Origin: an uncultured Aquimarina sp.
Lineage (GTDB): Bacteria > Bacteroidota > Bacteroidia > Flavobacteriales > Flavobacteriaceae
Assembly (NCBI GenBank): GCA_947495425.1
Contig: CANLYR010000001.1
Location: forward strand, 221,473-285,472
Direction: 5' to 3'
Length of the DNA stretch: 64,000 bases
Made by a program: the position numbers and the translations under genes. Below are positions 54,676-64,000 of the stretch, in pieces. How positions within the stretch are numbered: position 1 is the first letter of the stretch; each line of letters begins with the position of its first letter. The notes under the pieces are model-generated. The model did no database searches. It worked only from the letters and a program-made list of their open reading frames with translations, and was not told the origin of the DNA.

Positions 54676-55992
54676 CTAGTTTCTCAAGTTTTCAATTTGT
54701 GTAACTACTTCACTATGAGTAACGATATTTGTTGTAAAATATTCAACGAGTTGCTCTTTTTCTTGATCAGTGGCATTACATTGATTAAGAATGTTCATCA
54801 GGTGCATCTTCATATGGCCTTGTTGAATTCCTGTGGTGATCAATGAATTGATTGCTGCAAAATTTTGAGCCAGCCCAGCTACGGCAGTAATTTTCATTAA
54901 TGTTTTTGCATTAGGTCTTCCCAGAAGTTGCAAGGCTAGTTTTACCAAAGGATGTAGTGTAGTCAGCCCTCCAACGGTGCCTAAAGCCAAAGGAATTTCA
55001 ATAGAAAAGATAAATTGATCCTCTTTGATCTCTGCATGAGTAAGACTCTTATACTTTCCGTCTTTTGCAGCATAGGCATGAGCACCAGCTTCGATGGCTC
55101 TAAAATCATTTCCGGTCGCCAAAACTACTGCGTCAATACCGTTCATGATGCCTTTATTGTGTGTAACTGCGCGATAAGGTTCTACTTCTGCAATATGAAC
55201 TGCTCTTACAAATTTTTCTGCATAATCTTGCGACGAGAGTTGATCGGTATCGGGCAGCTCATTTACGGGACACGAAACTGAAGCTTTAACAAGGCATTGA
55301 GGCACATAATTAGAGAGAATACTCATGATAATCTCAATATCTTTCTCAGTTTTAGAAAAGCCATCGTATGCTTTGGCCTCAGATGACAATGTTTTTGCAA
55401 ATTGTTCTAAACATGAGTTGATGAAATTGGCGCCCATTGCATCTGCGGTCTCAAAAGTACAATGCAATTGGTAATACTTATCAATAGTTGAGGTTTTATC
55501 GCGAAGTTCTATTTCCCGAACTCCACCACCTCGTTTTTCCATATTTTTAGTGATGTTGGAGACCGCATCATATAATTTGGGTTTGACTTCTTTGAAAAAC
55601 TGCCTAAGCTTTTCGGAGTTCCCTTCAAAACTGAAATGTACCTGACCTACTTTTGTGGTCGATAACACTTCTGCCTTAAAACCACCACGATTCTGCCAAA
55701 ATTTGGCAGCTTTACTGGCTGCTGCTACTACAGAACTTTCTTCGATAGTCATTGGTAATGTGTAGCGCGTATCGTTAATAAGAAAATTTGGAGCAACCGA
55801 GAAAGGAAGGTAATAATTAGAAATAGTGTTTTCTGTAAATTCATCGTGCAGTTGTTGCAAACTATCATCAGAATTCCAATAGGTTACAAGAGTATCGGTT
55901 GCGTTCTGATCATTACTAAAATGATGTTCTGCCAACCATTTAATTTTATCTACCTTAGAGAGTTTAGAAAACCCAGAAACTACTGGTGCCAT
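54676..55992 (-). CDS. Hydroxymethylglutaryl-CoA reductase, class II
   Basis: A 438-residue enzyme that interconverts HMG-CoA and mevalonate. Class II features are ENTISNYYLPFSVAPNF (54-70), TIEESSVVAA with the catalytic Glu near 84, DAMGAN (184-189), HNKGIMNGIDAVVLATGND and a C-terminal GHMKMHL with the catalytic His. There is no membrane domain. Although annotated as degradative in some bacteria, pairing with a GHMP kinase suggests mevalonate synthesis here. A -7 box lies 25 bases upstream. Confidence 0.93.
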   Translation of the reverse strand: MAPVVSGFSKLSKVDKIKWLAEHHFSNDQNATDTLVTYWNSDDSLQQLHDEFTENTISNYYLPFSVAPNFLINDTRYTLPMTIEESSVVAAASKAAKFWQNRGGFKAEVLSTTKVGQVHFSFEGNSEKLRQFFKEVKPKLYDAVSNITKNMEKRGGGVREIELRDKTSTIDKYYQLHCTFETADAMGANFINSCLEQFAKTLSSEAKAYDGFSKTEKDIEIIMSILSNYVPQCLVKASVSCPVNELPDTDQLSSQDYAEKFVRAVHIAEVEPYRAVTHNKGIMNGIDAVVLATGNDFRAIEAGAHAYAAKDGKYKSLTHAEIKEDQFIFSIEIPLALGTVGGLTTLHPLVKLALQLLGRPNAKTLMKITAVAGLAQNFAAINSLITTGIQQGHMKMHLMNILNQCNATDQEKEQLVEYFTTNIVTHSEVVTQIENLRN

Positions 55993-56017
55993 TTTGTCTA
56001 TAAATTATAAATGCGTT

Positions 56018-56025
56018 CAAATATA
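56018..56025 (-). promoter_or_regulatory. Candidate -7 box for the HMG-CoA reductase operon
   Basis: TATATTTG on the minus strand, an exact TANNTTTG match 25 bases before the ATG at 55992. No TTG at normal spacing. Confidence 0.45.
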
Positions 56026-56164
56026 CTATTCTGTTTCGTGATACCCACATCAAAAATATACTTAAGGAGTTCAAAACGTGCTGCCAAATCATCTATGCAT
56101 ATCAATAATTTAAAATTGAATTAATGATTTGTCAAAAAATATTACTTTCCACCCGGTGTTTTTA

Positions 56165-56194
56165 TTGTATTTAACATCAATTGTTGTATTTTTC
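56165..56194 (+). promoter_or_regulatory. Bacteroidota-type promoter of the S9 peptidase gene
   Basis: TTG (56165-56167), a 19-base spacer, then TATTTTTC (56187-56194), one base off TANNTTTG. The ATG is 46 bases further on. Confidence 0.5.
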
Positions 56195-56240
56195 ACGGAT
56201 TTTTTAGTATTCTTGGCGCTAACGATTTTTAAAATATGAT

Positions 56241-58412
56241 ATGAAGATTACAAAATTGTTTTTTGGATGTGTATTGTTTATTGGGTTTATAACCACTGCT
56301 CAAAACAAAAATTTTACATTAGATGAGATATGGGGAGGAGCTTTTAGAACAGAAAGTTTGCAATCACTGCATGGGATGCAAAATGGAATCCAATATTCGG
56401 TTTTAGAGAAGGATCAGGCGTCTGGTGCGACTAATATCGAAATTTATAATTATGAAACAGGAGAGAAATCCAAAACACTACTAAGTTCTTCTGCTATAGA
56501 AGGTTTGGCATCCTTTCAGGGATATACTTTTAGCAAAGACGAAAACCGAATTCTACTGTCTAGCGAATTAGAGCAAATATACAGACGTTCTTCAAAAGGA
56601 ATTTATCATATCTACGATGTTGCCTCTAATGGTGTCTTTAAAGTAAGTGAGAAAAAAATACAATCCCCTGTGCTATCACCAGATGGTAACAAGATTGCCT
56701 ATGTTCTGGATAATAATATTTATATGTTGAACTTTGTAACCGGTCAGGAAATTCAGCTAACAGATGATGGGAAAAAAAATGAAATCATAAATGGAATCAC
56801 AGATTGGGTCTATGAAGAAGAGTTTGCTGTTGTTACCGCTTTTGATTGGAGTGCAGATAGTAATAAGATCGCTTTTTTACGATTCGATGAAAAAGAAGTG
56901 CCAGAATTTTCGATGGATGTGTATGGTAATGATTTATATCAACAACAGGAGGTTTTTAAATATCCCAAGGCTGGAGAAAAAAATGCAAAAGTCTCCCTAT
57001 TTGTCGCAGATATTACTGCTATGACATCAGATCAGATCAAGCTGGGAGCATACAAAGATTTTTATATTCCTAGAATTAAATGGACGGCAAATCCAGATAT
57101 TTTGAGTGTACAAGTAATGAACAGACATCAAAATAATCTGGATTTAATTTTTGTAGATGCTAAAACCAAAACACCAAAGATCGTGCTTAATGAAAAAGAT
57201 GATGCCTATATTGATATTACAGATAATCTTACGTTTTTAGAAGATAACAGCTTTATCTGGACAAGTGAAAAAGATGGATACAATCATATCTACCATTATG
57301 CAGAAACCGGAACATTAATAAACCAAGTTACCAAAGGAAATTGGGAAGTAACCGATTATTATGGTTATGATAAAAAGAATAAGAGAATATATTATCAAAG
57401 TGTAGAAAACGGAATTATCAATCGAGATATTTATTCTATCACTTTAGATGGAAAAGATAAGAAGCGATTAAGCACTAAAGAAGGAGTTAATGAGGCAGAG
57501 TTTAGTGCTGACTTTAGCGTGTATATAAATTATTTTTCAAATGCAACTACACCTTACGAGTTTACATTAAACGATGATACTACAGGAAAAATTATAAGAG
57601 AGATTAAAGACAATAAAGCACTACTAGTAAAGCTCAAGCAATATGATATAAGACCAAAAGAGTTTTCTACAATAGAAGTTAACAGCGAAACATTAAATAT
57701 GTGGACTATAAAGCCAAAAGACTTTGATCCAAAAAAGAAATATCCGCTATTAATGTATCAATATTCGGGTCCGGGATCACAATCGGTGAAGAATACATGG
57801 CATACCGCAAATGATTATTGGTACATGATGTTAGCACAGCAAGGCTATATTGTAGCGTGTGTCGATGGCAAAGGAACGGGTTTTAAAGGAGCTAAATTTA
57901 AGAAAGCAACCCAAAATGATCTCGGTAATTTAGAAGTCCAAGATCAAATTGCAGCTGCAAAACAACTAGGTGCATTACCCCATATTGATGCTTCCCGAAT
58001 TGGAATTTGGGGATGGAGCTATGGTGGTTTTATGTCAAGCAATTGCTTGTTTAAGGCGCCAGATACTTTTAAAATGGCTATTGCAGTTGCTCCGGTAACC
58101 AGTTGGAGGTTTTATGATACTATTTATACAGAGCGGTATTTAAAAACCCCTCAAGAGAATGCTAAAGGTTACGATAGTAATTCGCCAATCAACTTTGTAG
58201 ATGGATTGAAAGGAAAATTCCTTTTAGTGCATGGTAGCGCAGATGATAATGTGCATGTGCAAAATACCATGCAGTTGGTAGAAGCATTGGTACAGGCGAA
58301 TAAGCAATTTGACTGGGCGATTTATCCCGATAAAAATCATGGTATCTATGGTGGGAATACGCGCTTGCACTTATACAATAAGATGACAAACTTCATTAAA
58401 GAGAACTTATAA
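56241..58412 (+). CDS. Dipeptidyl peptidase IV-like serine protease (family S9B)
   Basis: A 723-residue secreted prolyl peptidase that removes N-terminal dipeptides. The signal peptide ends near residue 20 (ITTAQ). A beta-propeller (about 60-470) holds the Glu motif VYEEEF (Glu192-194), which in DPP-IV binds the substrate amino terminus. The hydrolase domain has Ser593 in GWSYGGF, Asp668 in HGSADDN and His700 in DKNHGIYG, with spacing close to that of human DPP4. Two peptide transporters follow 17 bases downstream, so it likely feeds dipeptides to them. Confidence 0.93.
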   Translation: MKITKLFFGCVLFIGFITTAQNKNFTLDEIWGGAFRTESLQSLHGMQNGIQYSVLEKDQASGATNIEIYNYETGEKSKTLLSSSAIEGLASFQGYTFSKDENRILLSSELEQIYRRSSKGIYHIYDVASNGVFKVSEKKIQSPVLSPDGNKIAYVLDNNIYMLNFVTGQEIQLTDDGKKNEIINGITDWVYEEEFAVVTAFDWSADSNKIAFLRFDEKEVPEFSMDVYGNDLYQQQEVFKYPKAGEKNAKVSLFVADITAMTSDQIKLGAYKDFYIPRIKWTANPDILSVQVMNRHQNNLDLIFVDAKTKTPKIVLNEKDDAYIDITDNLTFLEDNSFIWTSEKDGYNHIYHYAETGTLINQVTKGNWEVTDYYGYDKKNKRIYYQSVENGIINRDIYSITLDGKDKKRLSTKEGVNEAEFSADFSVYINYFSNATTPYEFTLNDDTTGKIIREIKDNKALLVKLKQYDIRPKEFSTIEVNSETLNMWTIKPKDFDPKKKYPLLMYQYSGPGSQSVKNTWHTANDYWYMMLAQQGYIVACVDGKGTGFKGAKFKKATQNDLGNLEVQDQIAAAKQLGALPHIDASRIGIWGWSYGGFMSSNCLFKAPDTFKMAIAVAPVTSWRFYDTIYTERYLKTPQENAKGYDSNSPINFVDGLKGKFLLVHGSADDNVHVQNTMQLVEALVQANKQFDWAIYPDKNHGIYGGNTRLHLYNKMTNFIKENL

Positions 58413-58429
58413 TTAATTAAACACACATA

Positions 58430-59827
58430 ATGGCAAATACAGGTAAAGCAGCTCATCAAAGAGAGCTATTTGGGCATCCGGTAGGATTATACATATTATT
58501 TTTTACAGAAATGTGGGAGCGGTTTTCTTATTACGGTATGAGAGCACTCTTTGTATTGTATCTTACAACTAAAACCGTGGATGAGAATCCGGGATTAGGA
58601 TGGTCATCTGGAGAAGCATTGGCATTATACGGTTGGTACACTATGTTAGTATATGTAGCATCTATTCCTGGCGGTTGGATCGCAGATAAGTTTTTGGGAC
58701 AAAAGAAATCAGTGCTTATTGGTGGTATTTTATTAGTTGCTGGGCATAGTGTTTTGGCGATAGAGGAGATGTGGGCATGGTATACCGGTCTGGGGCTAAT
58801 TATAGCCGGAGTGGGTATGCTAAAACCAAATATTTCTACCATGGTAGGTGGATTATATAAGCAAGGGGATATACGCAGAGATAAAGGATTTACTATTTTT
58901 TATATTGGCATTAACCTTGGAGCATTTTTATCTAGTTTAATCGTTGGATATGTAGGAGAAGTACATGGATGGCATTACGGTTTTGGTCTTGCTGGTATAG
59001 GTATGGCATTAGGATTAATACAATATCTTTTAGGGCAAAAGTATCTTGCTCATGTTGGAGGTTTTTTGGGAACTTCTGAAAAAACTGAAGATAAAGAAGC
59101 GATGAAAAAACCACTGACTAAAATTGAAAAAGACAGAATTATAGTACTTCTGATCTCATTTTTGCTCGTGATTGTATTTTGGGGAGCATTTGAGCAAGCA
59201 GGAGGACTCATGAATCTTTATGCAAGCGGAAAAACAGATAGGATGTTTATGGGATGGGAAGTTCCTGCTTCTTGGTTTCAATCTCTAAATGCGATGTTTA
59301 TTATTTTTCTAGGGACTTCTGTAGCACTATATTGGGCCAAAAGAAAGTTGAAAGGTAAAGTCTCTAGCTCCTTGTTTAAAATGATTATTGGATTAATCAT
59401 AATGGGTACGGGATTCTTTTTTATGACAGCTGCCTCTATGGAGTTTAACGCTAATGGATCGTCGGCAATGTACTGGCTGGTTTTAGCATACTTGTTTCAT
59501 ACGATCGGAGAACTTTGTATTTCACCGGTAGCCTTATCCTTTATAACCAAGCTAGCTCCAGTTAAATATGCTGCATTGATGATGGGAGTGTATTTTGCAA
59601 TGACAGGCTTTGGTAATAAATTAGCAGGTTTATTAGGAGAGTGGGCCGAGAGTCAGGGAGAATTTAAAATCTTTACAGGAATAGCAGTTTTTTGTGTAGT
59701 GTTTGGATTGATCGTAATGGTATTTAGAAAACAATTAGAAACCCTTACTCATGGTGTCGAAGATAAAGAAGGCATAGTGTATGAGACTGAAGGTTATGAA
59801 ATAGTTGAATCTGTCGAGGGTAAATAA
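58430..59827 (+). CDS. POT-family peptide:proton symporter (first copy)
   Basis: A 465-residue inner-membrane transporter for di- and tripeptides. The ExxERFxYY motif reads EMWERFSYYG (about 27-36). The PTR2 signature is seen as GVGMLKPNISTMVGGLY followed by FTIFYIGINLGAFLSS. About 14 hydrophobic segments fit the family. It stands between the S9 peptidase and a second POT gene, 8 bases apart, on one strand. Confidence 0.93.
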   Translation: MANTGKAAHQRELFGHPVGLYILFFTEMWERFSYYGMRALFVLYLTTKTVDENPGLGWSSGEALALYGWYTMLVYVASIPGGWIADKFLGQKKSVLIGGILLVAGHSVLAIEEMWAWYTGLGLIIAGVGMLKPNISTMVGGLYKQGDIRRDKGFTIFYIGINLGAFLSSLIVGYVGEVHGWHYGFGLAGIGMALGLIQYLLGQKYLAHVGGFLGTSEKTEDKEAMKKPLTKIEKDRIIVLLISFLLVIVFWGAFEQAGGLMNLYASGKTDRMFMGWEVPASWFQSLNAMFIIFLGTSVALYWAKRKLKGKVSSSLFKMIIGLIIMGTGFFFMTAASMEFNANGSSAMYWLVLAYLFHTIGELCISPVALSFITKLAPVKYAALMMGVYFAMTGFGNKLAGLLGEWAESQGEFKIFTGIAVFCVVFGLIVMVFRKQLETLTHGVEDKEGIVYETEGYEIVESVEGK

Positions 59828-59835
59828 TATTCTTT

Positions 59836-61584
59836 ATGAGTACAGATATAGAAAACTTATTCAAGGATAAGGTTTTAGGTCATCCTGCAGGCTTATTTAT
59901 CATATTTTTTACAGAAATGTGGGAACGATTTTCATTCTATGGGATGAGAATTCTTTTAGTAATATTTCTTACAGCACCTTTATTTGGAGAAAATCCCGGT
60001 TGGGCAAATTGGCCTAGGGAACATGCATTAGCTCTATTTGGAACGTATGCTTCTTTATTATACCTAACCCCAATTCTTGGGGGATATATCGCTGATAAGA
60101 TTACGGGTTATCGATTGGCCGTAGTTTTAGGATGTTTACTCATGACATTGGGTCATGTTTCGATGGCGTTTGAAACTGAAACAACTTTATACCTTGGTCT
60201 TGGATTTTTAGTCATAGGCACGGGTCTTTTTAAACCCAATATTACTTCTATCATCTCTGAAATGTATAAAGGAAATGATGCCAAAAAAGATGGAGCATAT
60301 ACCATATTTTATATGGGGGTCAATGCAGGAGCGTTTTTTGGTATTATGCTTTGTGGATATCTAGGAGAAAATTATAGTTGGGCGTTAGGATTTGGGTTAG
60401 CAGGTATTTTTATGTTTTTGGGGATGATCATGTTTTGGCTAGCAAAAAATTTATTTGGAGAGATTGGTGCAAAGCCAAATAAAGAAGTTAAAAGCACAGT
60501 ATTTCTTGAAGAGGAGGGTACCCTTAATCCATTTACACCTATCGATAAAATATTGATCTCAATAACAGCTTTAATTGGGTTTACTTGGCTTATTAATGAT
60601 CCCATGTCAAAAATTGGTAGTGTTAACGTATTTAATTTTTCTCTTGCGGGGTATGAAGGATCTACTGTGATGATAGTTTTTGCAGTTGTTCTATTTTTGT
60701 ATTTGATCATTTCGAGGATTTTAAGATATAGTGAAATGGTTCGCGACAGAATGTTTGCAGTGGCGATATTTGCATTTTTCACAATATTCTTTTGGGCAGC
60801 TTTTGAGCAGACCGCAGGATCTCTAAACATATTTGCGCGAGATTATACGGCCAGAGAGTTATCAGGGTCTTCGGCGATGGTGTTTAAAGGTATTGATACC
60901 ATCTTAACCGTTGTTCCGCTTGTTATTATTACATGGGTATTATATCTGGTATTCAAGAAAACATTTTCAAAAATTGGCGTTTCAAATATCGTATTATCAA
61001 TTTCATTTTTAATTATATGGGGTATTGTGATTTGGAAATTGAATAATGAATTTAGTAAAGACACTACAGAAGTAGGAGCAACGTGGTTCGGGATTTTAAA
61101 TTCATTCTTTATCATCGCATTGGCGCCTCTATTTTCTAAATGGTGGGAAAGTAAATACAACCCAAGTGCGGCATTTAAATATGGTTTTGGGTTAGGACTA
61201 TTAGGATTTGGATTTGCATTATTGGCTTATGGTTCGTCTAATATTCCTCAAGGGGCTCAAACCGCTTCAGTAAGTATGGTTTGGTTAATTTTTGCGTACT
61301 TATTTCATACTTTAGGAGAGTTATGTCTTTCGCCGGTAGGATTGTCATATCTTAGTAAATTAGTTCCGGGAAGAATGATCGCATTTATGTTTGGTATTTG
61401 GTATTTGGCTATTGCTATAGGTCAAAAAGCTGCAGGAACCTTAGGGGGAATGATTGATGAAGTAACGGCAAATTATAATTTATCCACATTTTTTCTGATA
61501 TTTACAATAATTCCTATAGCAGCAGCAGGATTAATCATGGTATTAAATCCTCTATTAAAAAAACTAATGCACGGTGTGCGATAA
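59836..61584 (+). CDS. POT-family peptide:proton symporter (second copy)
   Basis: A 582-residue paralogue of the preceding gene. EMWERFSFYG (about 27-36) and GTGLFKPNITSIISEMY with IFYMGVNAGAFFG are conserved. It is about 115 residues longer, mostly through an enlarged central region (about 215-330) with additional hydrophobic segments and a longer loop, a length seen in other bacterial POT members. Tandem, diverged copies suggest different peptide ranges. A terminator follows. Confidence 0.92.
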   Translation: MSTDIENLFKDKVLGHPAGLFIIFFTEMWERFSFYGMRILLVIFLTAPLFGENPGWANWPREHALALFGTYASLLYLTPILGGYIADKITGYRLAVVLGCLLMTLGHVSMAFETETTLYLGLGFLVIGTGLFKPNITSIISEMYKGNDAKKDGAYTIFYMGVNAGAFFGIMLCGYLGENYSWALGFGLAGIFMFLGMIMFWLAKNLFGEIGAKPNKEVKSTVFLEEEGTLNPFTPIDKILISITALIGFTWLINDPMSKIGSVNVFNFSLAGYEGSTVMIVFAVVLFLYLIISRILRYSEMVRDRMFAVAIFAFFTIFFWAAFEQTAGSLNIFARDYTARELSGSSAMVFKGIDTILTVVPLVIITWVLYLVFKKTFSKIGVSNIVLSISFLIIWGIVIWKLNNEFSKDTTEVGATWFGILNSFFIIALAPLFSKWWESKYNPSAAFKYGFGLGLLGFGFALLAYGSSNIPQGAQTASVSMVWLIFAYLFHTLGELCLSPVGLSYLSKLVPGRMIAFMFGIWYLAIAIGQKAAGTLGGMIDEVTANYNLSTFFLIFTIIPIAAAGLIMVLNPLLKKLMHGVR

Positions 61585-61595
61585 ATAATAATTCC

Positions 61596-61632
61596 AAACT
61601 TCACTCGTTACCCAAAAACGAGTGAAGTTTTT
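61596..61632 (+). terminator. Terminator after the POT pair
   Basis: A 14-base perfect stem (61596-61609 with 61617-61630; core CTTCACTCGTT) around a 7-base loop, ending in T. Confidence 0.8.
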
Positions 61633-61679
61633 AAAAAAGGAACAGTTTTTGCTCCTTAAAGACTATAAAAATTATTATA

Positions 61680-62219
61680 ATGAAGAACCTACTTATTATT
61701 TTTGGATTTTTGATGTGCTGTTCTACCCAGGCACAAAAAATCAATTGGATGTCTATGAATGAAGCGTTAGCAGCTCAAAAAAAGGAACCTAAAAAAATCT
61801 TTATGGATGTCTATACAGATTGGTGTGGTCCCTGCAAGTTGTTAGATAAAAGAACTTTTCAAAACAAAGATGTAGCCGAGTATGTAAACAAAAATTATTA
61901 TGCGGTAAAATTTAATGCAGAAGGTACAGAGGAGGTGCAATACAATAATTTCACCTATACCAATCCTAATCATAATCCAGATAGAAAAGGCAGAAATAGT
62001 CAGCACTTTTTTGCAAATGCTTTAAAAATATCTGGATATCCTAGTATGGTGTTTTTTGATGAGAATGGGAATCTCATTGCCCCGGTAGTAGGTTTTAAAA
62101 CTGCTCAACAATTAGAACTATATCTAAAAATGATTCACAAAAACGACTATAAAAAATTAACTACTCCTGAAGCCTGGAAAAAATACGAAAAATCTTTTGT
62201 AGGTACATTTGAGAATTAG
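61680..62219 (+). CDS. Periplasmic thioredoxin-family protein
   Basis: A 179-residue secreted protein. A signal peptide (MKNLLIIFGFLMCCSTQAQ) precedes a thioredoxin fold with the redox pair in DWCGPCK (about 48-54) and a cis-Pro segment SGYPSMVFFDENG (about 118-130). It resembles the thioredoxin_7/DUF255 group, in which the region between the two motifs is longer than in thioredoxin. Probably a disulfide reductase or oxidase in the periplasm; partner unknown. Confidence 0.85.
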   Translation: MKNLLIIFGFLMCCSTQAQKINWMSMNEALAAQKKEPKKIFMDVYTDWCGPCKLLDKRTFQNKDVAEYVNKNYYAVKFNAEGTEEVQYNNFTYTNPNHNPDRKGRNSQHFFANALKISGYPSMVFFDENGNLIAPVVGFKTAQQLELYLKMIHKNDYKKLTTPEAWKKYEKSFVGTFEN

Positions 62220-62387
62220 AAAAACAATTGATTTAAACTCCTTATTTTCTTTTTTGTCAAAGTAATTAATCTTATTTTCAGTATATCCGATAGAAAATAG
62301 TTTTGGAAATTGTTTACAAAGCTAATTTTAAATCCTTGCAATTATTTAGTACCTTGAGTTCGCACAAAACTCTTAACTATTTCAACT

Positions 62388-63833
62388 ATGATACGATCAG
62401 GGGCACTTCTTATTTGCATGCTATTAGGTTCTTACCTTATAGCTCAAGAAAAACCAGAAATTAGCGTAAATAAAAAATCAGTTCTAGAAGCTGTACGTAA
62501 GCAGGAAAAAAAGATGATTACGATGAGTGATCAGATATGGGCATTTGCAGAAACTGCCTTTGAAGAAAAGGAATCATCCAAAGTATTAGCTGATTATGCA
62601 GAGTCGCAAGGATTTACTGTAGCTCGGGGAGTGGCAGAAATGCCGACAGGTTTCGTAGCAAGTTACGGTAGCGGCAAACCGGTAATTGGTATTTTGGGAG
62701 AGTTTGATGCTTTACCGGGGATTTCCCAAAAAGCAGAATCAACCAAGGCGCCTTTAAAAAAAGGAGCAGGGGGTCATGGCTGTGGTCATAATCTATTTGG
62801 AGTAGCTAGCCTTTCTGCAGCTGTAGCAATTAAAGATCTAATAGCTGATGGAAAACTGAAAGGAACAATAAAATTTTATGGTACTCCTGCCGAAGAAAAG
62901 TTTTTTGGTAAACTATTTATGGCGCGCAAAGGATTATTTAATGACCTTGATGTTTGCTTAGATTGGCATCCAAGCGCCAAAACAGAGGCTAGCGTGCAAA
63001 GCTCACTGGCACTAGTAGATTTTATAGTAGAATTTAACGGGCAAGCGGCTCATGCTTCTGCCGATCCCTGGAATGGAAGAAGTGCATCTGATGCACTTGA
63101 ATTATATACTACAGGGATTAATTATCTAAGAGAACACATCAAGCCTACAGTTCGTATCCATTATGATATCCAGCATGCAGGTGATGTGGTTAATGTAGTG
63201 CCTGATTATTCTAGAATTTGGGTTCGTGTGCGAGATACTAAACGTGAGGGGATGGAAGAAGTATGGAAACGAGTTGAAAAAATGGCCGAAGGCGCAGCAA
63301 TCATGGCTAATGTTAGTCATAAAACCAGTTTGGTATCTGGGCTTCATGAAATTCTGGTCAATAGAGCAGGAGGAGAAGCTATGCAAAAGAACTTAGAATA
63401 TTTAGGAGATATTACATATACCGAAGCAGAAGTGGCTTTTGCACATGGTATACAAGAAGCAACCGGGAAACCTAAAGAAGGGATGGATGCTAAAATTAAA
63501 CCTTTAGAAGAGACTAAAGAACATCCGGGAGGTGGATCTACAGATGTAGGAGATGTGAGTTGGTTGGTTCCTGTAATACGTTTAGGGGTTACAACAGCTC
63601 CAAAAGGCACGCCATGGCACTCATGGGCTGTAGTGGCCTGTGGTGGTATGTCAATTGGGCACAAAGGAATGATTCAGGCGTCAAAGGCTCTGGCGATGAC
63701 AATGGTTGATCTTTATGACAGTAAGGAATTAGTTGAAAAAGTTAAAACCGAATTCAAAGAACGCAAAGGGGATTATCAATACAAAGCAATTTTACCTGAT
63801 GGACCACCACCTATCCCTGTTGGATCTAATTAA
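62388..63833 (+). CDS. Secreted M20-family amidohydrolase (AbgB/M20D-like)
   Basis: A 481-residue metallo-amidohydrolase with a signal peptide (LLGSYLIAQ, residues 1-20). Metal-site segments are visible: GEFDALPG, GGHGCGHNLFG with Cys and His, YGTPAEEKFFG with the Glu pair, and LDWHPSAKTEAS. The dimerisation domain starts at VEFNGQAAHASADPWNGRSASDA, and a late GHKGM supplies the last His. The family cleaves N-acyl amino acids or small peptide amides such as p-aminobenzoyl-glutamate. It follows a peptidase and peptide transporters, consistent with peptide use. Confidence 0.9.
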   Translation: MIRSGALLICMLLGSYLIAQEKPEISVNKKSVLEAVRKQEKKMITMSDQIWAFAETAFEEKESSKVLADYAESQGFTVARGVAEMPTGFVASYGSGKPVIGILGEFDALPGISQKAESTKAPLKKGAGGHGCGHNLFGVASLSAAVAIKDLIADGKLKGTIKFYGTPAEEKFFGKLFMARKGLFNDLDVCLDWHPSAKTEASVQSSLALVDFIVEFNGQAAHASADPWNGRSASDALELYTTGINYLREHIKPTVRIHYDIQHAGDVVNVVPDYSRIWVRVRDTKREGMEEVWKRVEKMAEGAAIMANVSHKTSLVSGLHEILVNRAGGEAMQKNLEYLGDITYTEAEVAFAHGIQEATGKPKEGMDAKIKPLEETKEHPGGGSTDVGDVSWLVPVIRLGVTTAPKGTPWHSWAVVACGGMSIGHKGMIQASKALAMTMVDLYDSKELVEKVKTEFKERKGDYQYKAILPDGPPPIPVGSN

Positions 63834-64000
63834 TATTTGGTGCCATTTTGCACATTCAAAACAAGATAAAAGAGATTTTTATGATAAGTTGAGTGATTTT
63901 TAATGTAAAGAGAAGAAAAAATTTTGAATATCCGTAATTATCCATAATTGATAAAAAAGTCTTATTTTAGATTAAAATTATAGTATGAATATTTTCAGTT

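Noticed and set aside
60372..60830. 152-codon frame antisense to the second POT gene
   Set aside because: Same reasoning: the sense frame has clear family motifs and the antisense product is low-complexity.
63985..64000. Possible start of another gene (MNIFS) at the window edge
   Set aside because: Only five codons are visible, too few to support a gene.

Overview
The window is a stretch of a low-GC chromosome from a marine-type member of the Flavobacteriaceae (Bacteroidota). This is inferred from a SusC/SusD pair, TANNTTTG-type -7 boxes in place of sigma70 promoters, few Shine-Dalgarno sequences, lipoproteins with acidic residues after the lipobox Cys, a DUF6261 gene and the content of the capsule locus. 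The genus cannot be fixed from the sequence alone; an Aquimarina-like organism would fit. No tRNA, rRNA, CRISPR array, insertion sequence or prophage was seen.

Layout. 1-5.8 kb: deoxynucleotide supply (nrdB, nrdA, dgt), with an unusually structured spacer between nrdB and nrdA. 5.8-6.6 kb: a lipocalin-like lipoprotein beside a decayed tandem copy. 6.6-12 kb: dxs, a 171-bp palindromic element, tadA, and a CBS/nucleotidyltransferase plus exonuclease pair. 12-16.6 kb: cold-shock protein, a CLC channel with a small membrane protein, and aspS. 17-21.4 kb: an isolated SusC/SusD pair. 21.5-29.4 kb: a DUF6261 gene and a TetR-TolC-adaptor-RND efflux operon with a recognisable promoter and operator. 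29.5-35.4 kb: polyprenyl synthetase, a small conserved gene, and sucA-sucB.

35.5-53.2 kb is the accessory heart of the window, a capsule or exopolysaccharide locus. WlbB/WbpD and WlbA/WbpB homologues point to 2,3-diamino-glucuronate sugars. A tightly overlapping Wzx/Wzy-type operon follows: flippase, polymerase-like membrane protein, AsnB-like amidotransferase, ATP-grasp ligase, GT4 glycosyltransferase, FemAB-like acyltransferase, DUF354 protein and NodB-like deacetylase. Next come an odd sugar transferase with no visible membrane anchor, then Wza and Wzc. Three different amide-forming enzyme types in one glycan operon suggest an amino-acid- or amide-decorated polysaccharide; this is the best candidate here for an undescribed system.

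53.2-64 kb: a small membrane protein, a GHMP kinase and class II HMG-CoA reductase (mevalonate side of isoprenoid metabolism, in the same window as dxs), then a peptide-use block: DPP-IV-like S9 peptidase, two tandem POT transporters, a periplasmic thioredoxin and a secreted M20 amidohydrolase.
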